Source: Raineya sp.
Lineage (GTDB): Bacteria > Bacteroidota > Bacteroidia > Cytophagales > Thermonemataceae
DNA: 64,000 bases
Direction of reading: 5' to 3'
Assembly: GCA_025454915.1 (NCBI GenBank)
Contig: JALONN010000003.1
Coordinates: forward strand, 558,001 to 622,000
Shown: positions 36,324 through 44,915 of the stretch, one piece after another
How the letters are laid out: each line of letters starts with the position of its first letter
Numbering within the stretch: the stretch's first letter is position 1
Translations under genes and position numbers: made by a program
The notes under the pieces: generated by a model
Told to the model about the DNA's origin: nothing
The model's database searches: none
What the model saw: the letters and a program-made list of their open reading frames with translations, nothing else

Positions 36324-36956
36324 TTACTTTATAATATCTTGTATAATTGGTTTAAGCCCGCTGAAAAAGAATTCAACAGCTATAACCATTACGATTAGCC
36401 CCATGAGCCTCATCATTACATTGTTACCTGTTTCACCTAGCATTTTTATTATTTTGGATGAACTATACAAAATAATATAGGTCAATAACATTACTACAAA
36501 TATAGCTGAAATCAGGACTATCTTTTGTTCAACACTGACAGCTTTTTCCATTAATACAATAGCATTGGTTATGGCTCCTGGTCCACATATCATGGGGATG
36601 GCAAGTGGTGTTATTGAAATATCATTTACATAACTTTTTACTTCAGAATCACTAATTTTTGTTTTGGCTAGTCGGGCTTGTAGCATATCCATTCCCATCA
36701 AAAAGAAGATTATTCCTCCTACCACTCTAAAACTATTTACAGATATTCCAAAAAAATGAAATAGCACTTCTCCTGAAAATGCAAACAAAATAATAGTTGC
36801 AAATGCAACAATAGAAGCTTTTCTGGCTGTTTTAGATCTTGCCTTTTCATCCAGAGAAGCCGTCATGGTCATATATACGGGCATTGTACCCAAAGGGTTT
36901 ATCAGTGTAAAAAATGATGTAAAACAAAGAAGTCCAAATGATATAAGTTCATTCAT
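36324..36956 (-). CDS. MarC-family membrane protein
   Basis: This 210-residue protein has six predicted helices and the MarC motifs TLINPLGTMPVYMTM (residues ~16-30), FFLMGMDML and IPLAIPMICGPGAI (about 108-121). MarC proteins are conserved inner-membrane proteins whose substrate is not established, and earlier links to drug resistance were withdrawn. It is the promoter-proximal gene of the five-gene minus-strand run that ends with the kinase. Confidence 0.92.
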   Translation of the reverse strand: MNELISFGLLCFTSFFTLINPLGTMPVYMTMTASLDEKARSKTARKASIVAFATIILFAFSGEVLFHFFGISVNSFRVVGGIIFFLMGMDMLQARLAKTKISDSEVKSYVNDISITPLAIPMICGPGAITNAIVLMEKAVSVEQKIVLISAIFVVMLLTYIILYSSSKIIKMLGETGNNVMMRLMGLIVMVIAVEFFFSGLKPIIQDIIK

Positions 36957-36981
36957 ATATAACTCAGCAATAGAATAGTTG

Positions 36982-37013
36982 TAAAATTAGCTATTTTCAT
37001 GATATAATCCCAA
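36982..37013 (-). promoter_or_regulatory. Candidate promoter of the marC-kptA operon
   Basis: On the minus strand a TTG (37011-37013) lies 21 bases upstream of TAATTTTA (36982-36989), close to the Bacteroidota TTTG-N19..21-TAnnTTTG pattern. The start codon is about 26 bases downstream. The match to both boxes is imperfect. Confidence 0.35.
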
Positions 37014-37203
37014 TGAAGCATAGAAAAAATGCTTGTCATCTACAAGAATATTAAAAACTGGCTATCAAACACTTAGGTTTTTTACAGTCTTTAAAATCAA
37101 TATTTTTGAAGAAAAAATGCTCCAACATTTCTTTTTTTACAAAGTTTTTCTATTTTTGAATGTATTGAATACATGCTTTATAGGATTAATTTAACAATAT
37201 ACT

Positions 37204-37749
37204 ATGACTCCAGAAGAAGAACTTGATATATTAGAGGGTAAACAAGAATCTAAGGAAATATCATTTCCTATGTTATTCTTGGAAGGACTTTTGTACAGCA
37301 TCCTTTCTTTTGGTTTGATACTTGGGACATCCAATATTATAGAAAAATATATGCCCCACAAGTGGTTTACAAGCATCAATGCTTACGTACTTTTATTCTC
37401 TAATGGCTTTGTCGTAATTATTTTAGCTTCGTTTATTTTTGCTCTGAGCAAAATAGGTAATGGTTTGTTAGTGTGGCGTGTGTTTATCCGAACACTCATT
37501 ACAGGGTTAGTTTGTGGAGGTATCGTTTCATTAGCTTTTTTGTCTTTGTTTCGACTGATGATTGATGTTTTAGATATTTCCAATGGCATTCATAAAATAT
37601 CTAATTGGAATGCAGGGACTTTTCATTTTAAGGAAACGGTTATTGCTTTTGCTGCTGTATTTCTGATGGCATATCCTATTCTTTTTATGTCTGTGAAATA
37701 TACCCTTCACAGAATATTTTGGAGCAATGAAGATGAGCTTTTAGCCTAA
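37204..37749 (+). CDS. Uncharacterised four-helix membrane protein
   Basis: This 181-residue protein starts with an acidic cytoplasmic tail (MTPEEELDILEGKQESKE). Four hydrophobic helices follow (about 27-50, 62-82, 95-118 and 145-165). No family motif is recognised. It is divergent from marC. TATTTTTG elements at 37101-37108 and 37151-37158 could be promoter boxes. Its last 9 bases overlap the convergent nuoN gene. Confidence 0.7.
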   Translation: MTPEEELDILEGKQESKEISFPMLFLEGLLYSILSFGLILGTSNIIEKYMPHKWFTSINAYVLLFSNGFVVIILASFIFALSKIGNGLLVWRVFIRTLITGLVCGGIVSLAFLSLFRLMIDVLDISNGIHKISNWNAGTFHFKETVIAFAAVFLMAYPILFMSVKYTLHRIFWSNEDELLA

Positions 37750-39141
37750 AATCATGCTTGGTTTAATAAAGAGTAAGATTAATAAAAATGAAAAAGCTAT
37801 ACAAACCCACATTAAATACCTAGGAATTGGTAAAATCTGCTTCTGTGTTTCTTTTAAAAATGCATAATATGGTATTTTGAGATAGTAGAATAATCCTACA
37901 ACTGTATTAATCAAGCCTATTATTATCCACCACAAGCTAATATCAGAAGTTTTAAGGTTATAGTTTTCCCATAAAGCTGAAAAGATCAATAATTTAGCCG
38001 TAAAACCTGCTGTTGGAGGCAAACCCGCTAGAGTAATCAGCCCTGCCATCATAGTACCCATTCCCCAAATATCTTTTTGTCCTATTCCTTTAAAATCTAT
38101 TATTTCTGTAATCTGATATTGTTTTTCGTAATGTTCCACAAGAGTAAATATTAAAAAGGTAGCTACGAAATACACACATAAATAAAACCAAAGAGCATTC
38201 AAAGCTACTACTCCCATTACAACCCCAATGAGCATATAACCTATTTGAGCAATGGAAGAATAGGCTAGCATTCTTTTGATGTTTTTTTGCCAAAATGCTA
38301 CCAAATTTCCCCAAATAATACTCATCATTGCCACAATACCAATAATAGTTTCTATTTCACTAATCAGGTTTGAATAGGCTTGGATAATCTTATAAAGAGC
38401 TATCAAACCTGCTATTTTGGGAGCAACTGATAAAAATGCCACGACTGGCACTGGTGCAATCTGATAGGCATCTGGAGTCCAGATATGCCAAGGAACAGCA
38501 GAAATTTTCATAAGTACACCTGCTACTGCCATAAAAAAGGCAACATAAAGTAATACATCATTTTTAAAGTGTATTGTTAATAGTGCTTCTAACGAAAATG
38601 TGCCTACAAAACCATATAACCAAGAAACTCCATACAACATAATAGCAGAGGAAAGGACACCAAACAAGAGATACTTGATAGCTCCCTCATAACTGTCTTT
38701 TTTCCAAGAAAGTATTACCAAAATATAAGAAGCAATGGCTGCCAGTTCCAATGCAACAAAGAGTATCATCCAATCTGTTGCTGAAATCATCATCATCAGT
38801 CCTAAACTGCTTGCAAGCATCAGAAAAAGCCATTCAGCATGTTCAGTACTTTTTTCTAAAAATAACGGTTTAGGAAAAACGATTGGAACAAGCAAAGCAC
38901 TTATCAGAATAAGCCTTTTAAACTCTATAAAACTAACATTTTCTTGGGGCAAGTAAAAGCTTGCTACAATACCTGAAATAAGTATTGCCCCATAAACTAT
39001 TGTATTAAACAGCGTATTTTTCTTTTTGAGAATAGCGAAAAGAAGCAAAACAACTAAACCAAAAACAAGAACAAGCTCTGGCAGTATAGAACTTGTTTGT
39101 TTGAAAATCTTCTCTAAAAAAGATTGTATTTGAGTGTACAA
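37741..39141 (-). CDS. nuoN: NADH-quinone oxidoreductase subunit N
   Basis: This 466-residue membrane subunit of respiratory complex I has about 14 helices. Hallmarks are ELAAIASYILVIL, the conserved Lys/Glu in KYLLFGVLSSAIMLYG, PVPVVAFLSVAPKIAG, RMLAYSSIAQIGYMLIG and LAGLPPTAGFTAKLLIF. Length and motifs match NuoN rather than NuoM or an Mrp antiporter subunit. It is unusual that no other nuo gene is adjacent. nuoL lies 17 kb away on the same strand. Confidence 0.93.
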   Translation of the reverse strand: MYTQIQSFLEKIFKQTSSILPELVLVFGLVVLLLFAILKKKNTLFNTIVYGAILISGIVASFYLPQENVSFIEFKRLILISALLVPIVFPKPLFLEKSTEHAEWLFLMLASSLGLMMMISATDWMILFVALELAAIASYILVILSWKKDSYEGAIKYLLFGVLSSAIMLYGVSWLYGFVGTFSLEALLTIHFKNDVLLYVAFFMAVAGVLMKISAVPWHIWTPDAYQIAPVPVVAFLSVAPKIAGLIALYKIIQAYSNLISEIETIIGIVAMMSIIWGNLVAFWQKNIKRMLAYSSIAQIGYMLIGVVMGVVALNALWFYLCVYFVATFLIFTLVEHYEKQYQITEIIDFKGIGQKDIWGMGTMMAGLITLAGLPPTAGFTAKLLIFSALWENYNLKTSDISLWWIIIGLINTVVGLFYYLKIPYYAFLKETQKQILPIPRYLMWVCIAFSFLLILLFIKPSMILG

Positions 39142-39176
39142 AACTGAAAATTAACTGTTTAATAATGTTACCATTT

Positions 39177-39470
39177 TTACAAAATTTCTATGACTTTGCC
39201 ATAGACTTGTTTTGTCCAGCCATTAATACCTCCTCTGTTGTTGCCTATCAGGCAGCCTTTGTTTTGGTCTATGGCTTTTACAAGGTGTGTGTAGTAATTC
39301 CCTTTTACTTTACAATACACTATATCACCTATCTCAACTTCTTCAAGCATGATGGGTGCAAGTACATGTTCTTGCCCCGATTTAATAAGAGGAACCATCG
39401 AATTACCTTTCTCACTTGTAATAATTGTTTCTCCTGCCTGCAATTTTTCTAATTTATAATTTCTTCTCAT
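39177..39470 (-). CDS. Small S24/S26-like protein
   Basis: The start at 39470 gives 97 residues (MRRNYKLEKLQAGE). It contains GNSMVPLIKSGQEHVLAP, which resembles the catalytic-Ser region of LexA-type and signal-peptidase-type enzymes (SM, P). It also has EIGDIVYCKVKGNYYTHLVKAI, resembling the second conserved block. The usual catalytic Lys is replaced by His in this alignment, as in archaeal/eukaryotic-type signal peptidases. There is no membrane helix or HTH. It could be a self-processing fold or an inactive relative, and the call is by pattern only. Confidence 0.6.
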   Translation of the reverse strand: MRRNYKLEKLQAGETIITSEKGNSMVPLIKSGQEHVLAPIMLEEVEIGDIVYCKVKGNYYTHLVKAIDQNKGCLIGNNRGGINGWTKQVYGKVIEIL

Positions 39471-39530
39471 ACAATTATTTACTGCTACAATCACCCCTCT
39501 TTTATTTTGTAGCAAACTTATTTTTAAAAT

Positions 39531-39893
39531 TTATTTCCTCATAGAGCCGAGCAAAAGCCCGCCTCCTCCACCTACTAATCCAAAGATAGTAAGTAAACTA
39601 AATGCATCCATGTGTGCCAGGGATACATGAAGATTCATTATTACTCCAACTATTAACATAACCAAAGAGCCACCCATAATCAGCCAGCCAAGTGGATTTT
39701 TAGAATTAAAAAACAGCATTCCTACTCCTACAATAAAGCCTAAAAACAAAACCCCAGCAGGAACCCCCACAGAGCCATATCCAAAGCGATAACTCATTGA
39801 GAAACTATTGCTTACGTGAATAGACTTCAGAAGAACATATAAGCCTACCATAAGCATCAACAAACCTATTAAAAATTTAGATGTAGAAGACAT
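39531..39893 (-). CDS. Uncharacterised small membrane protein
   Basis: This 120-residue protein has four hydrophobic segments (about 7-25, 43-62, 67-87 and 98-116) and Gly-rich turns (GLVGGGGGLLLG). No family motif is seen. It is 30 bases downstream of the 200-residue hypothetical gene, so the two are probably co-transcribed. Confidence 0.6.
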   Translation of the reverse strand: MSSTSKFLIGLLMLMVGLYVLLKSIHVSNSFSMSYRFGYGSVGVPAGVLFLGFIVGVGMLFFNSKNPLGWLIMGGSLVMLIVGVIMNLHVSLAHMDAFSLLTIFGLVGGGGGLLLGSMRK

Positions 39894-39923
39894 TTGGAAA
39901 TAAATTAAAAGTCATAAAAAGAT

Positions 39924-40526
39924 TTAAGGTTTCACAGATTTTTTAATTTGTTCAAGTTCTTCAGTACTCACCGAAATCTGCAATTTTTCTAATATTTTAA
40001 GCATTTGCTCTGTCTCAATTTTATCATCTCCACTATTTGCCAATAGAATCATATACATAGTTTCTACAAAACTCTTTTGAAGTGGTTTAATAAAGGGATT
40101 GTATTTTTTTAATAAGGCTTCTAATTCCCAGAAGCTTTTTAAGGCTCTCAACCACTGTTCCTGATAGGTTGAAAAACTCGAAATAATAAAACGTAGCTCA
40201 TGTTTGAAGTCTTGCACAAATACAGTATCGTTCATTATACCATCTGGTTCTGCTAACTTTCTAAAAATGGCATGTGTATCCTCATTGAGTTGCTCGTTAT
40301 AAAATTGAGCTGCTGTTTTTGCTGCATGTTCAAGTACACGCTCTTCAAAAAAATCTATTTGCTGGTCTAAATTGATTCCTATAGCGACAGGCAAAGCCAC
40401 CAAAAGTTCAAGCATTTGCTCTGCATTAAATAGTAAGTTACGAGAATTCATGTAAGGCGTAAGCTCATAGCGTATCTCTGTTATTTTGTTTTGTAAAAAC
40501 TCAAAATCTTCTTGATTAATTTCCAT
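39924..40526 (-). CDS. Hypothetical helical protein
   Basis: This 200-residue protein is predicted to be all-helical, with no signal peptide or membrane segment. It contains FEERVLEHAAKTAAQFYNEQLNEDTHAIFRKL and a C-terminal charged helix (KIETEQMLKILEKLQISVSTEEL). No known motif is visible. It is the first gene of a two-gene run with the small membrane protein. Confidence 0.6.
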   Translation of the reverse strand: MEINQEDFEFLQNKITEIRYELTPYMNSRNLLFNAEQMLELLVALPVAIGINLDQQIDFFEERVLEHAAKTAAQFYNEQLNEDTHAIFRKLAEPDGIMNDTVFVQDFKHELRFIISSFSTYQEQWLRALKSFWELEALLKKYNPFIKPLQKSFVETMYMILLANSGDDKIETEQMLKILEKLQISVSTEELEQIKKSVKP

Positions 40527-40560
40527 AAATGACGATTTGGATGATTTCGCACTAAAATAA

Positions 40561-41919
40561 TTATTTTTTTACAAAAATTTTAGGATTCACTAATTTTATT
40601 GTTCCATAATAATCTTTATTAAAGACCTCATTGGCTTCTTTGACTACAGAGAGGTCTTTTAAATTTTGAGATTCTCTCTGTAATACCCCTAAAGTCAGAT
40701 AATTAAGAGCATCTTTCAAGCATGCTTCATCAACATCTCCAAAATTTCTGCTTACATCATCCTTTTGTATTTTATCAGGTGTTAAGCCTTCAAAATAGTC
40801 TCCAAAATTATTTGCATTAAAACTCTGAAATGCTACTGGAGCAACCACATAATTAGCATTTGGATTACTTCTATCCATGATAATTGGTAGTACAGGGAAT
40901 CCTACGGGTTTTCCAGCAGTGGCTGTACCAATAATTTTGACATCCAAATAAGGTCTTAAGCTATTGATTGTCAGCTCACTTGCTGAAGCTGTTGAGTTTG
41001 TTGTAATAAATACAACTTTTGAGAGATTCAGTTTGCTGGGTGAGTTATCAAAATATGAGGTTACATCAAATTGGCTATAACGACTGTTCCAGCGTTCTGT
41101 GAACATTATTTTTCCTTTTGCTGAAGCTGGAGCCATTAAATTACAAAGGTATTCGGCTAAAAATACATACCCTCCTCCATTGTATCGCAAGTCAACTATC
41201 AGTTCTGTTGCACCCTGAGAAGCAAAAAAGTCAAAAGCTTGTGTTAATTCAGCCTGAGTATCTTTACCATTATTTCCTCCTAAAAAACTATTGAATACTA
41301 AATAAGCTATTTTTTTTCCATTACTATTGATTACTCTTTTATCCAAAATAAAATTGGCTGTGTAATTCTGAGGTGTTAGAGTTAAGGTTACTTCAGAGCC
41401 ATCATTTTTACGAAATAAAATCGTTACACTGGTGCTATTAAATAATGCCGTACTCAACTGACTTAATGTACTCTGGTCTGGGACAATATCATTTACTTTT
41501 AACAAACGCCAACCACGTTGTACCCCTTGTTTACCTGCTGCTGAGTTGGCATATACAAATGATATTCTAAAATCATTGTCTGAGATAAAACGATAGCCAC
41601 AGCCATAATCAACCCTATTACCAGCCGAAATATTATCCCAATCAGATTTTCTCTGAACAAAAGAATATTTATCAACGTTTTTCCCATTAATTACAGGACT
41701 ATAGGTTTTGACAATTGAAATTATATCCTCAGCTGTTGAAAAGTTTTTGGGTTTAAAATCAAAGATATCAGGCATTCTATCAGTCCATAGATATAGTTCT
41801 TTTGAGTAAATATAGACACTATCTCTAAGGTCTGCTCCTACCTGATAGTTTTCTGTCTTTTTACAAGACCAGAAACTGATTAGAGCAGTAATTATTAGTA
41901 TAATTCTTGAAAACTTCAT
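40561..41919 (-). CDS. S41-family (C-terminal processing) peptidase lipoprotein
   Basis: The start at 41919 gives 452 residues with a lipoprotein signal (ALISFWSC, Cys18). A PDZ-like region (about 160-250, AGKQGVQRGWRLLKVNDI) precedes the S41 protease core. The core has DLRYNGGGYVFLAEYL, the nucleophile in STASASELT and the general-base Lys in GTATAGKPVG. This Ser-Lys protease probably acts in the periplasm. The upstream frame extension to 42012 is unlike the family and is left out. Confidence 0.9.
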   Translation of the reverse strand: MKFSRIILIITALISFWSCKKTENYQVGADLRDSVYIYSKELYLWTDRMPDIFDFKPKNFSTAEDIISIVKTYSPVINGKNVDKYSFVQRKSDWDNISAGNRVDYGCGYRFISDNDFRISFVYANSAAGKQGVQRGWRLLKVNDIVPDQSTLSQLSTALFNSTSVTILFRKNDGSEVTLTLTPQNYTANFILDKRVINSNGKKIAYLVFNSFLGGNNGKDTQAELTQAFDFFASQGATELIVDLRYNGGGYVFLAEYLCNLMAPASAKGKIMFTERWNSRYSQFDVTSYFDNSPSKLNLSKVVFITTNSTASASELTINSLRPYLDVKIIGTATAGKPVGFPVLPIIMDRSNPNANYVVAPVAFQSFNANNFGDYFEGLTPDKIQKDDVSRNFGDVDEACLKDALNYLTLGVLQRESQNLKDLSVVKEANEVFNKDYYGTIKLVNPKIFVKK

Positions 41920-42064
41920 AGTAATTGTGATATTAATAAGTTGGTGTTTTGCTAAGACAAAATAAATTACAAAATAGTTGAAATGCAAATATGTTATTTT
42001 TAAATATAACAAAAAAGCCCCTAGATATATTGTTCTAAAGGCATTTAATCTATATTTTTGATAT

Positions 42065-42478
42065 TTAGGATTCTGAGAGCCAATCTATGGCATTTTCTTC
42101 TTGTTGAAATACCTGAAAATAACGGTTAATGAATCTGTATTTCTTTTGTAATTTCGTTTTAAGATTATCAATTGATATTTTTTGCATTACATCGTCAGAG
42201 ATGACAAATGCAACTCTTTGTAAGCCATTTTGTAGAGCTTGTGGAAGCCATGTAAAAGCTATCCAGTCGTTGGAGCTCGTCCAAGAGCTGTTACATTGCA
42301 TTGTATTGCTTACAAGTTTTTTGATACCACTTGCCTGCATAATTTCTAATGCTTCTTGTAAACCCTTACGGATATGTTCTGATGCTACTTTAGTTTTCCA
42401 ATCTATTTTTAAGTAGCTATTCTCTTCACTATACAGTGTATAGTTTTCGGTTTCGTAAAATAAACTGCTTTCCAACAT
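42065..42478 (-). CDS. STAS/SpoIIAA-like small protein
   Basis: This 137-residue protein has an alternating strand/helix pattern resembling the STAS or SpoIIAA-like fold (YLKIDWKTKVASEHIRKGLQEALEIMQ, GIKKLVSNTMQC, RVAFVISDDVMQKIS). The C-terminal half has basic helices (LKTKLQKKYRFINRYFQVF). Such proteins are common in Cytophagales without known function. It is transcribed alone. Confidence 0.6.
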   Translation of the reverse strand: MLESSLFYETENYTLYSEENSYLKIDWKTKVASEHIRKGLQEALEIMQASGIKKLVSNTMQCNSSWTSSNDWIAFTWLPQALQNGLQRVAFVISDDVMQKISIDNLKTKLQKKYRFINRYFQVFQQEENAIDWLSES

Positions 42479-42568
42479 ACTAAAAATTTTTACAATTTAC
42501 ACTAATAACCAAGATGTTACAAGTGTTGTTTTACGAATTTCTGTTAGATGTAAGTTTTTTGCAGAAAT

Positions 42569-43306
42569 TTATCGAGAACTAGGTTTTTCAGTATTCTTTT
42601 GAATAAAGAACTTTCTGATTTTCCAAGCAGGGATACTTACATAAAACTTGACCATTAACACTTGATCTTTGCCTTCTGTACGTCCCCATAACGAAATATT
42701 ATCCAGATAATCGGAAGTTGGTCTGAGAAGAGTGGTATTTATTCCTATACCATAACCATTTTTGAGCAGGTAAGTTATTGCCAGAGATGTTGGAAAAATA
42801 GCAGAAACATTCCCATACGTCTCAGATATTGCTCGAGTTTGGAGCTCGTTCTGCAAACGAACTCCCGTTTCATTTTTAGGCAAGAAACGCAAAAAGCCTA
42901 TTCCCTGACTAATATGAGCAATCCAATGTTTTCTTCTGAAAAAATTATACTGTAAATCAAATTGAAAGGTAACCAAATTGGTTCTAAAAAACTGATTGGG
43001 TGTTGTATTGTTAGAGAACTCATAAGTATAGTTTTCACCTCTTACATTGCCAATACTTAGATTGAAATGCCCATTCCAGCGTTTCTTTTTAGCAAATTTA
43101 AGCCCTAAATGCATTGAAGAACTCCACAAACCATACGAATTAGACAAATCACCTTTGTACGAATTAGCACTTACCCCTATTTCCCAGAGTTTGTGTAAAC
43201 GATAATTATCAAAAGTGTCTTTTTCAACTACTACACTATCTTCCTGAGCAAAACAAAATGTATTTACCAAAAGAAAACAAGCAATATAAAAGATTTTTCT
43301 AATCAT
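42569..43306 (-). CDS. Outer-membrane beta-barrel-like protein
   Basis: This 245-residue protein has a signal peptide (MIRKIFYIACFLLVNTFCFAQ). The mature part has alternating aromatic strands (LWEIGVSANSYKGDLSNS, HLGLKFAKKKRWNGHFNLSIGN, NLVTFQFDLQYNFFRRKHW) typical of DUF6089/porin-family small barrels. The ATG overlaps the comB stop by 4 bases (ATGA), an unexpected coupling of a barrel and a cytoplasmic phosphatase. Confidence 0.75.
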   Translation of the reverse strand: MIRKIFYIACFLLVNTFCFAQEDSVVVEKDTFDNYRLHKLWEIGVSANSYKGDLSNSYGLWSSSMHLGLKFAKKKRWNGHFNLSIGNVRGENYTYEFSNNTTPNQFFRTNLVTFQFDLQYNFFRRKHWIAHISQGIGFLRFLPKNETGVRLQNELQTRAISETYGNVSAIFPTSLAITYLLKNGYGIGINTTLLRPTSDYLDNISLWGRTEGKDQVLMVKFYVSIPAWKIRKFFIQKNTEKPSSR

Positions 43307-44010
43307 AGAATATTCACTAGTTCCTCACCTTGCATTTTAGGCAAGACATTATAAAGGTTTTCTGTCAAACAGAACTCTATATCTTTTTCTATTCCAAGCC
43401 TTTTAAGTCTCTGTACATGAGAGCATTGTAGAACAGTTTCAAGCATTTTGGGTTTACTATCTCTATACAAAACCTTAGAAATCAGAGCTGAGTCATTACT
43501 CATTTCAAAGGTATCTGAAAGTCCTTCTACTACAGCTCCTGCAAAAAGAGTATCTTCCAAATTTACTTTACCTTTCCAGCCTGAGCAAACAACTAGTACA
43601 TCTTTTTGGGTTGTTTTTAGGTAATCAATAATACTTTGTTTATTTAAGAAAGCTCCAACAAGTATTTCATCAGCTTTTTCTGAAAGTTTGATAGCTTGTG
43701 TACCATTGGTAGTTGTTAGGGCTATTTTTTTACCTCTTACAGCTTGTTCCATGTAGCTAAACGGAGAGTTTCCTAAATCAAAACCTTCTACCATTTTACC
43801 ATCTCTTTCAGCAGCAATCAGATAGCCTTTCTCTCTCATTTTCAAGCAATCGTCGAGTTCTCTGATAGGAACAATAGATGCTACTCCGTGACTTAATGCT
43901 GTCACCATACATGAAGTAGCTCTTAAAATATCATTTACAACAACTATTGTATTTTCTAATTGATATAAATGTAATAATTCTGGCGAGAGGCAAACGTCTA
44001 TTTGTGGCAT
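43303..44010 (-). CDS. comB: 2-phosphosulfolactate phosphatase family protein (ComB)
   Basis: This 235-residue protein has the ComB pattern: VVVNDILRATSCMVTAL near residue 25, AAERDGKMVEGFDLGNSP, ALTTTNGTQAI and LVVCSGWKGKVNLEDTLFAGAVV. In methanogens ComB makes sulfolactate for coenzyme M. In Bacteroidota the substrate may differ, for example in sulfonolipid metabolism, which is known in gliding Cytophagales. It is 6 bases downstream of the YbaB-like gene. Confidence 0.9.
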   Translation of the reverse strand: MPQIDVCLSPELLHLYQLENTIVVVNDILRATSCMVTALSHGVASIVPIRELDDCLKMREKGYLIAAERDGKMVEGFDLGNSPFSYMEQAVRGKKIALTTTNGTQAIKLSEKADEILVGAFLNKQSIIDYLKTTQKDVLVVCSGWKGKVNLEDTLFAGAVVEGLSDTFEMSNDSALISKVLYRDSKPKMLETVLQCSHVQRLKRLGIEKDIEFCLTENLYNVLPKMQGEELVNIL

Positions 44011-44016
44011 TGTATT

Positions 44017-44349
44017 TTATAAACCAAACTTACTAAAATCTAACCCTGGGATATCAGGCATAATGCCCCCCGTAATTTTTTGCATGTGTGCAGCAGCTTT
44101 TTCATCTACTTCTTCTATTGCTTTGTTGATAGCCGCTACAATCAAATCTTGCATAACTTCCTTATCTTCGGGCTTTACAATATCATTATCTACTTCTATC
44201 TTAATGACTTGTTTTTTGCCATTTACGGTAGCTTTCACCATTCCTGCTCCTGCTTCGGCAGTTGCTGTAATATTTTTGAGTTCGTCTTGGGCTTCTTTCA
44301 GTTTAGACTGCATTTCTTTCACTTTGCCCATGATGTTGAGAATATTCAT
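44017..44349 (-). CDS. YbaB/EbfC nucleoid-associated protein
   Basis: This 110-residue protein begins with a helix (MGKVKEMQSKLKEAQDELKNI). It is followed by TATAEAGAGMVKATVNGKKQVIKIEVDNDIVK and ends with GGIMPDIPGLDFSKFGL, the whole YbaB signature. Dimers bind DNA and help organise the nucleoid. In many genomes it is beside recR/dnaX, but here its neighbours are comB and a DUF420 gene. Confidence 0.95.
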   Translation of the reverse strand: MNILNIMGKVKEMQSKLKEAQDELKNITATAEAGAGMVKATVNGKKQVIKIEVDNDIVKPEDKEVMQDLIVAAINKAIEEVDEKAAAHMQKITGGIMPDIPGLDFSKFGL

Positions 44350-44370
44350 AGAAAAATCAGTTTTAAAGTT

Positions 44371-44907
44371 CTAAGTATAATAAGGGCTAATCATGAAATA
44401 CACAATTACACCTGTTATAGAAACGTATAACCAAATAGGAAACGCTATTTTGGTCACTTTTTTATGATTAACAAAATCTTTGTTAAGAGCATAATACAAC
44501 GATAATAACACAAAACGTACCACCCCCATTGAAAGAACAATATGGCTAATGAGAATAAATAAGTAAATCATTCGGTAGCCATTATCAGGATATTTAGTGC
44601 TTTCATTAGAAAAATGATACAATACATACGTTACCAAAAATAAACTTCCCAACGAAAAGGCAGCAAGCATGGTATTTTGGTGAGCTTTGATATTTTTTTG
44701 TTTGATAAAAACCAAGCCTAATATCAATAAAATAGCTGTCAATGAATTGATTACAGCATTTACATGAGGCAACATTTTTGTCCATTCACCCAGGTTTACT
44801 TTTACTCTAATACCCAATAAAACACCTACCACCACAGGAATGGCTACAGAAAGAATATTGATAACTGTTTTATTGAAAATTTTGGGTGCAGAAAGTTCCG
44901 TTTGCAT
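44371..44907 (-). CDS. DUF420 membrane protein (cytochrome oxidase-associated)
   Basis: This 178-residue protein has five helices and the DUF420 marks PHVNAVINSLTAILLILG, KAHQNTMLAAFSLGSLFLVTYVLYHF and a later ISHIVLSMG. The conserved His residues in the membrane are consistent with haem or copper handling. The family is genetically linked to cytochrome c oxidase assembly. No ctaB or cox genes are in the window. It is 8 bases downstream of the lipoprotein gene. Confidence 0.9.
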   Translation of the reverse strand: MQTELSAPKIFNKTVINILSVAIPVVVGVLLGIRVKVNLGEWTKMLPHVNAVINSLTAILLILGLVFIKQKNIKAHQNTMLAAFSLGSLFLVTYVLYHFSNESTKYPDNGYRMIYLFILISHIVLSMGVVRFVLLSLYYALNKDFVNHKKVTKIAFPIWLYVSITGVIVYFMISPYYT

Positions 44908-44915
44908 AACAATAA

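Noticed and set aside
36957..37203. Divergent 247-base gap considered for a small RNA or riboswitch
   Set aside because: It has only promoter-like boxes and AT-rich sequence. No conserved structure was recognised.
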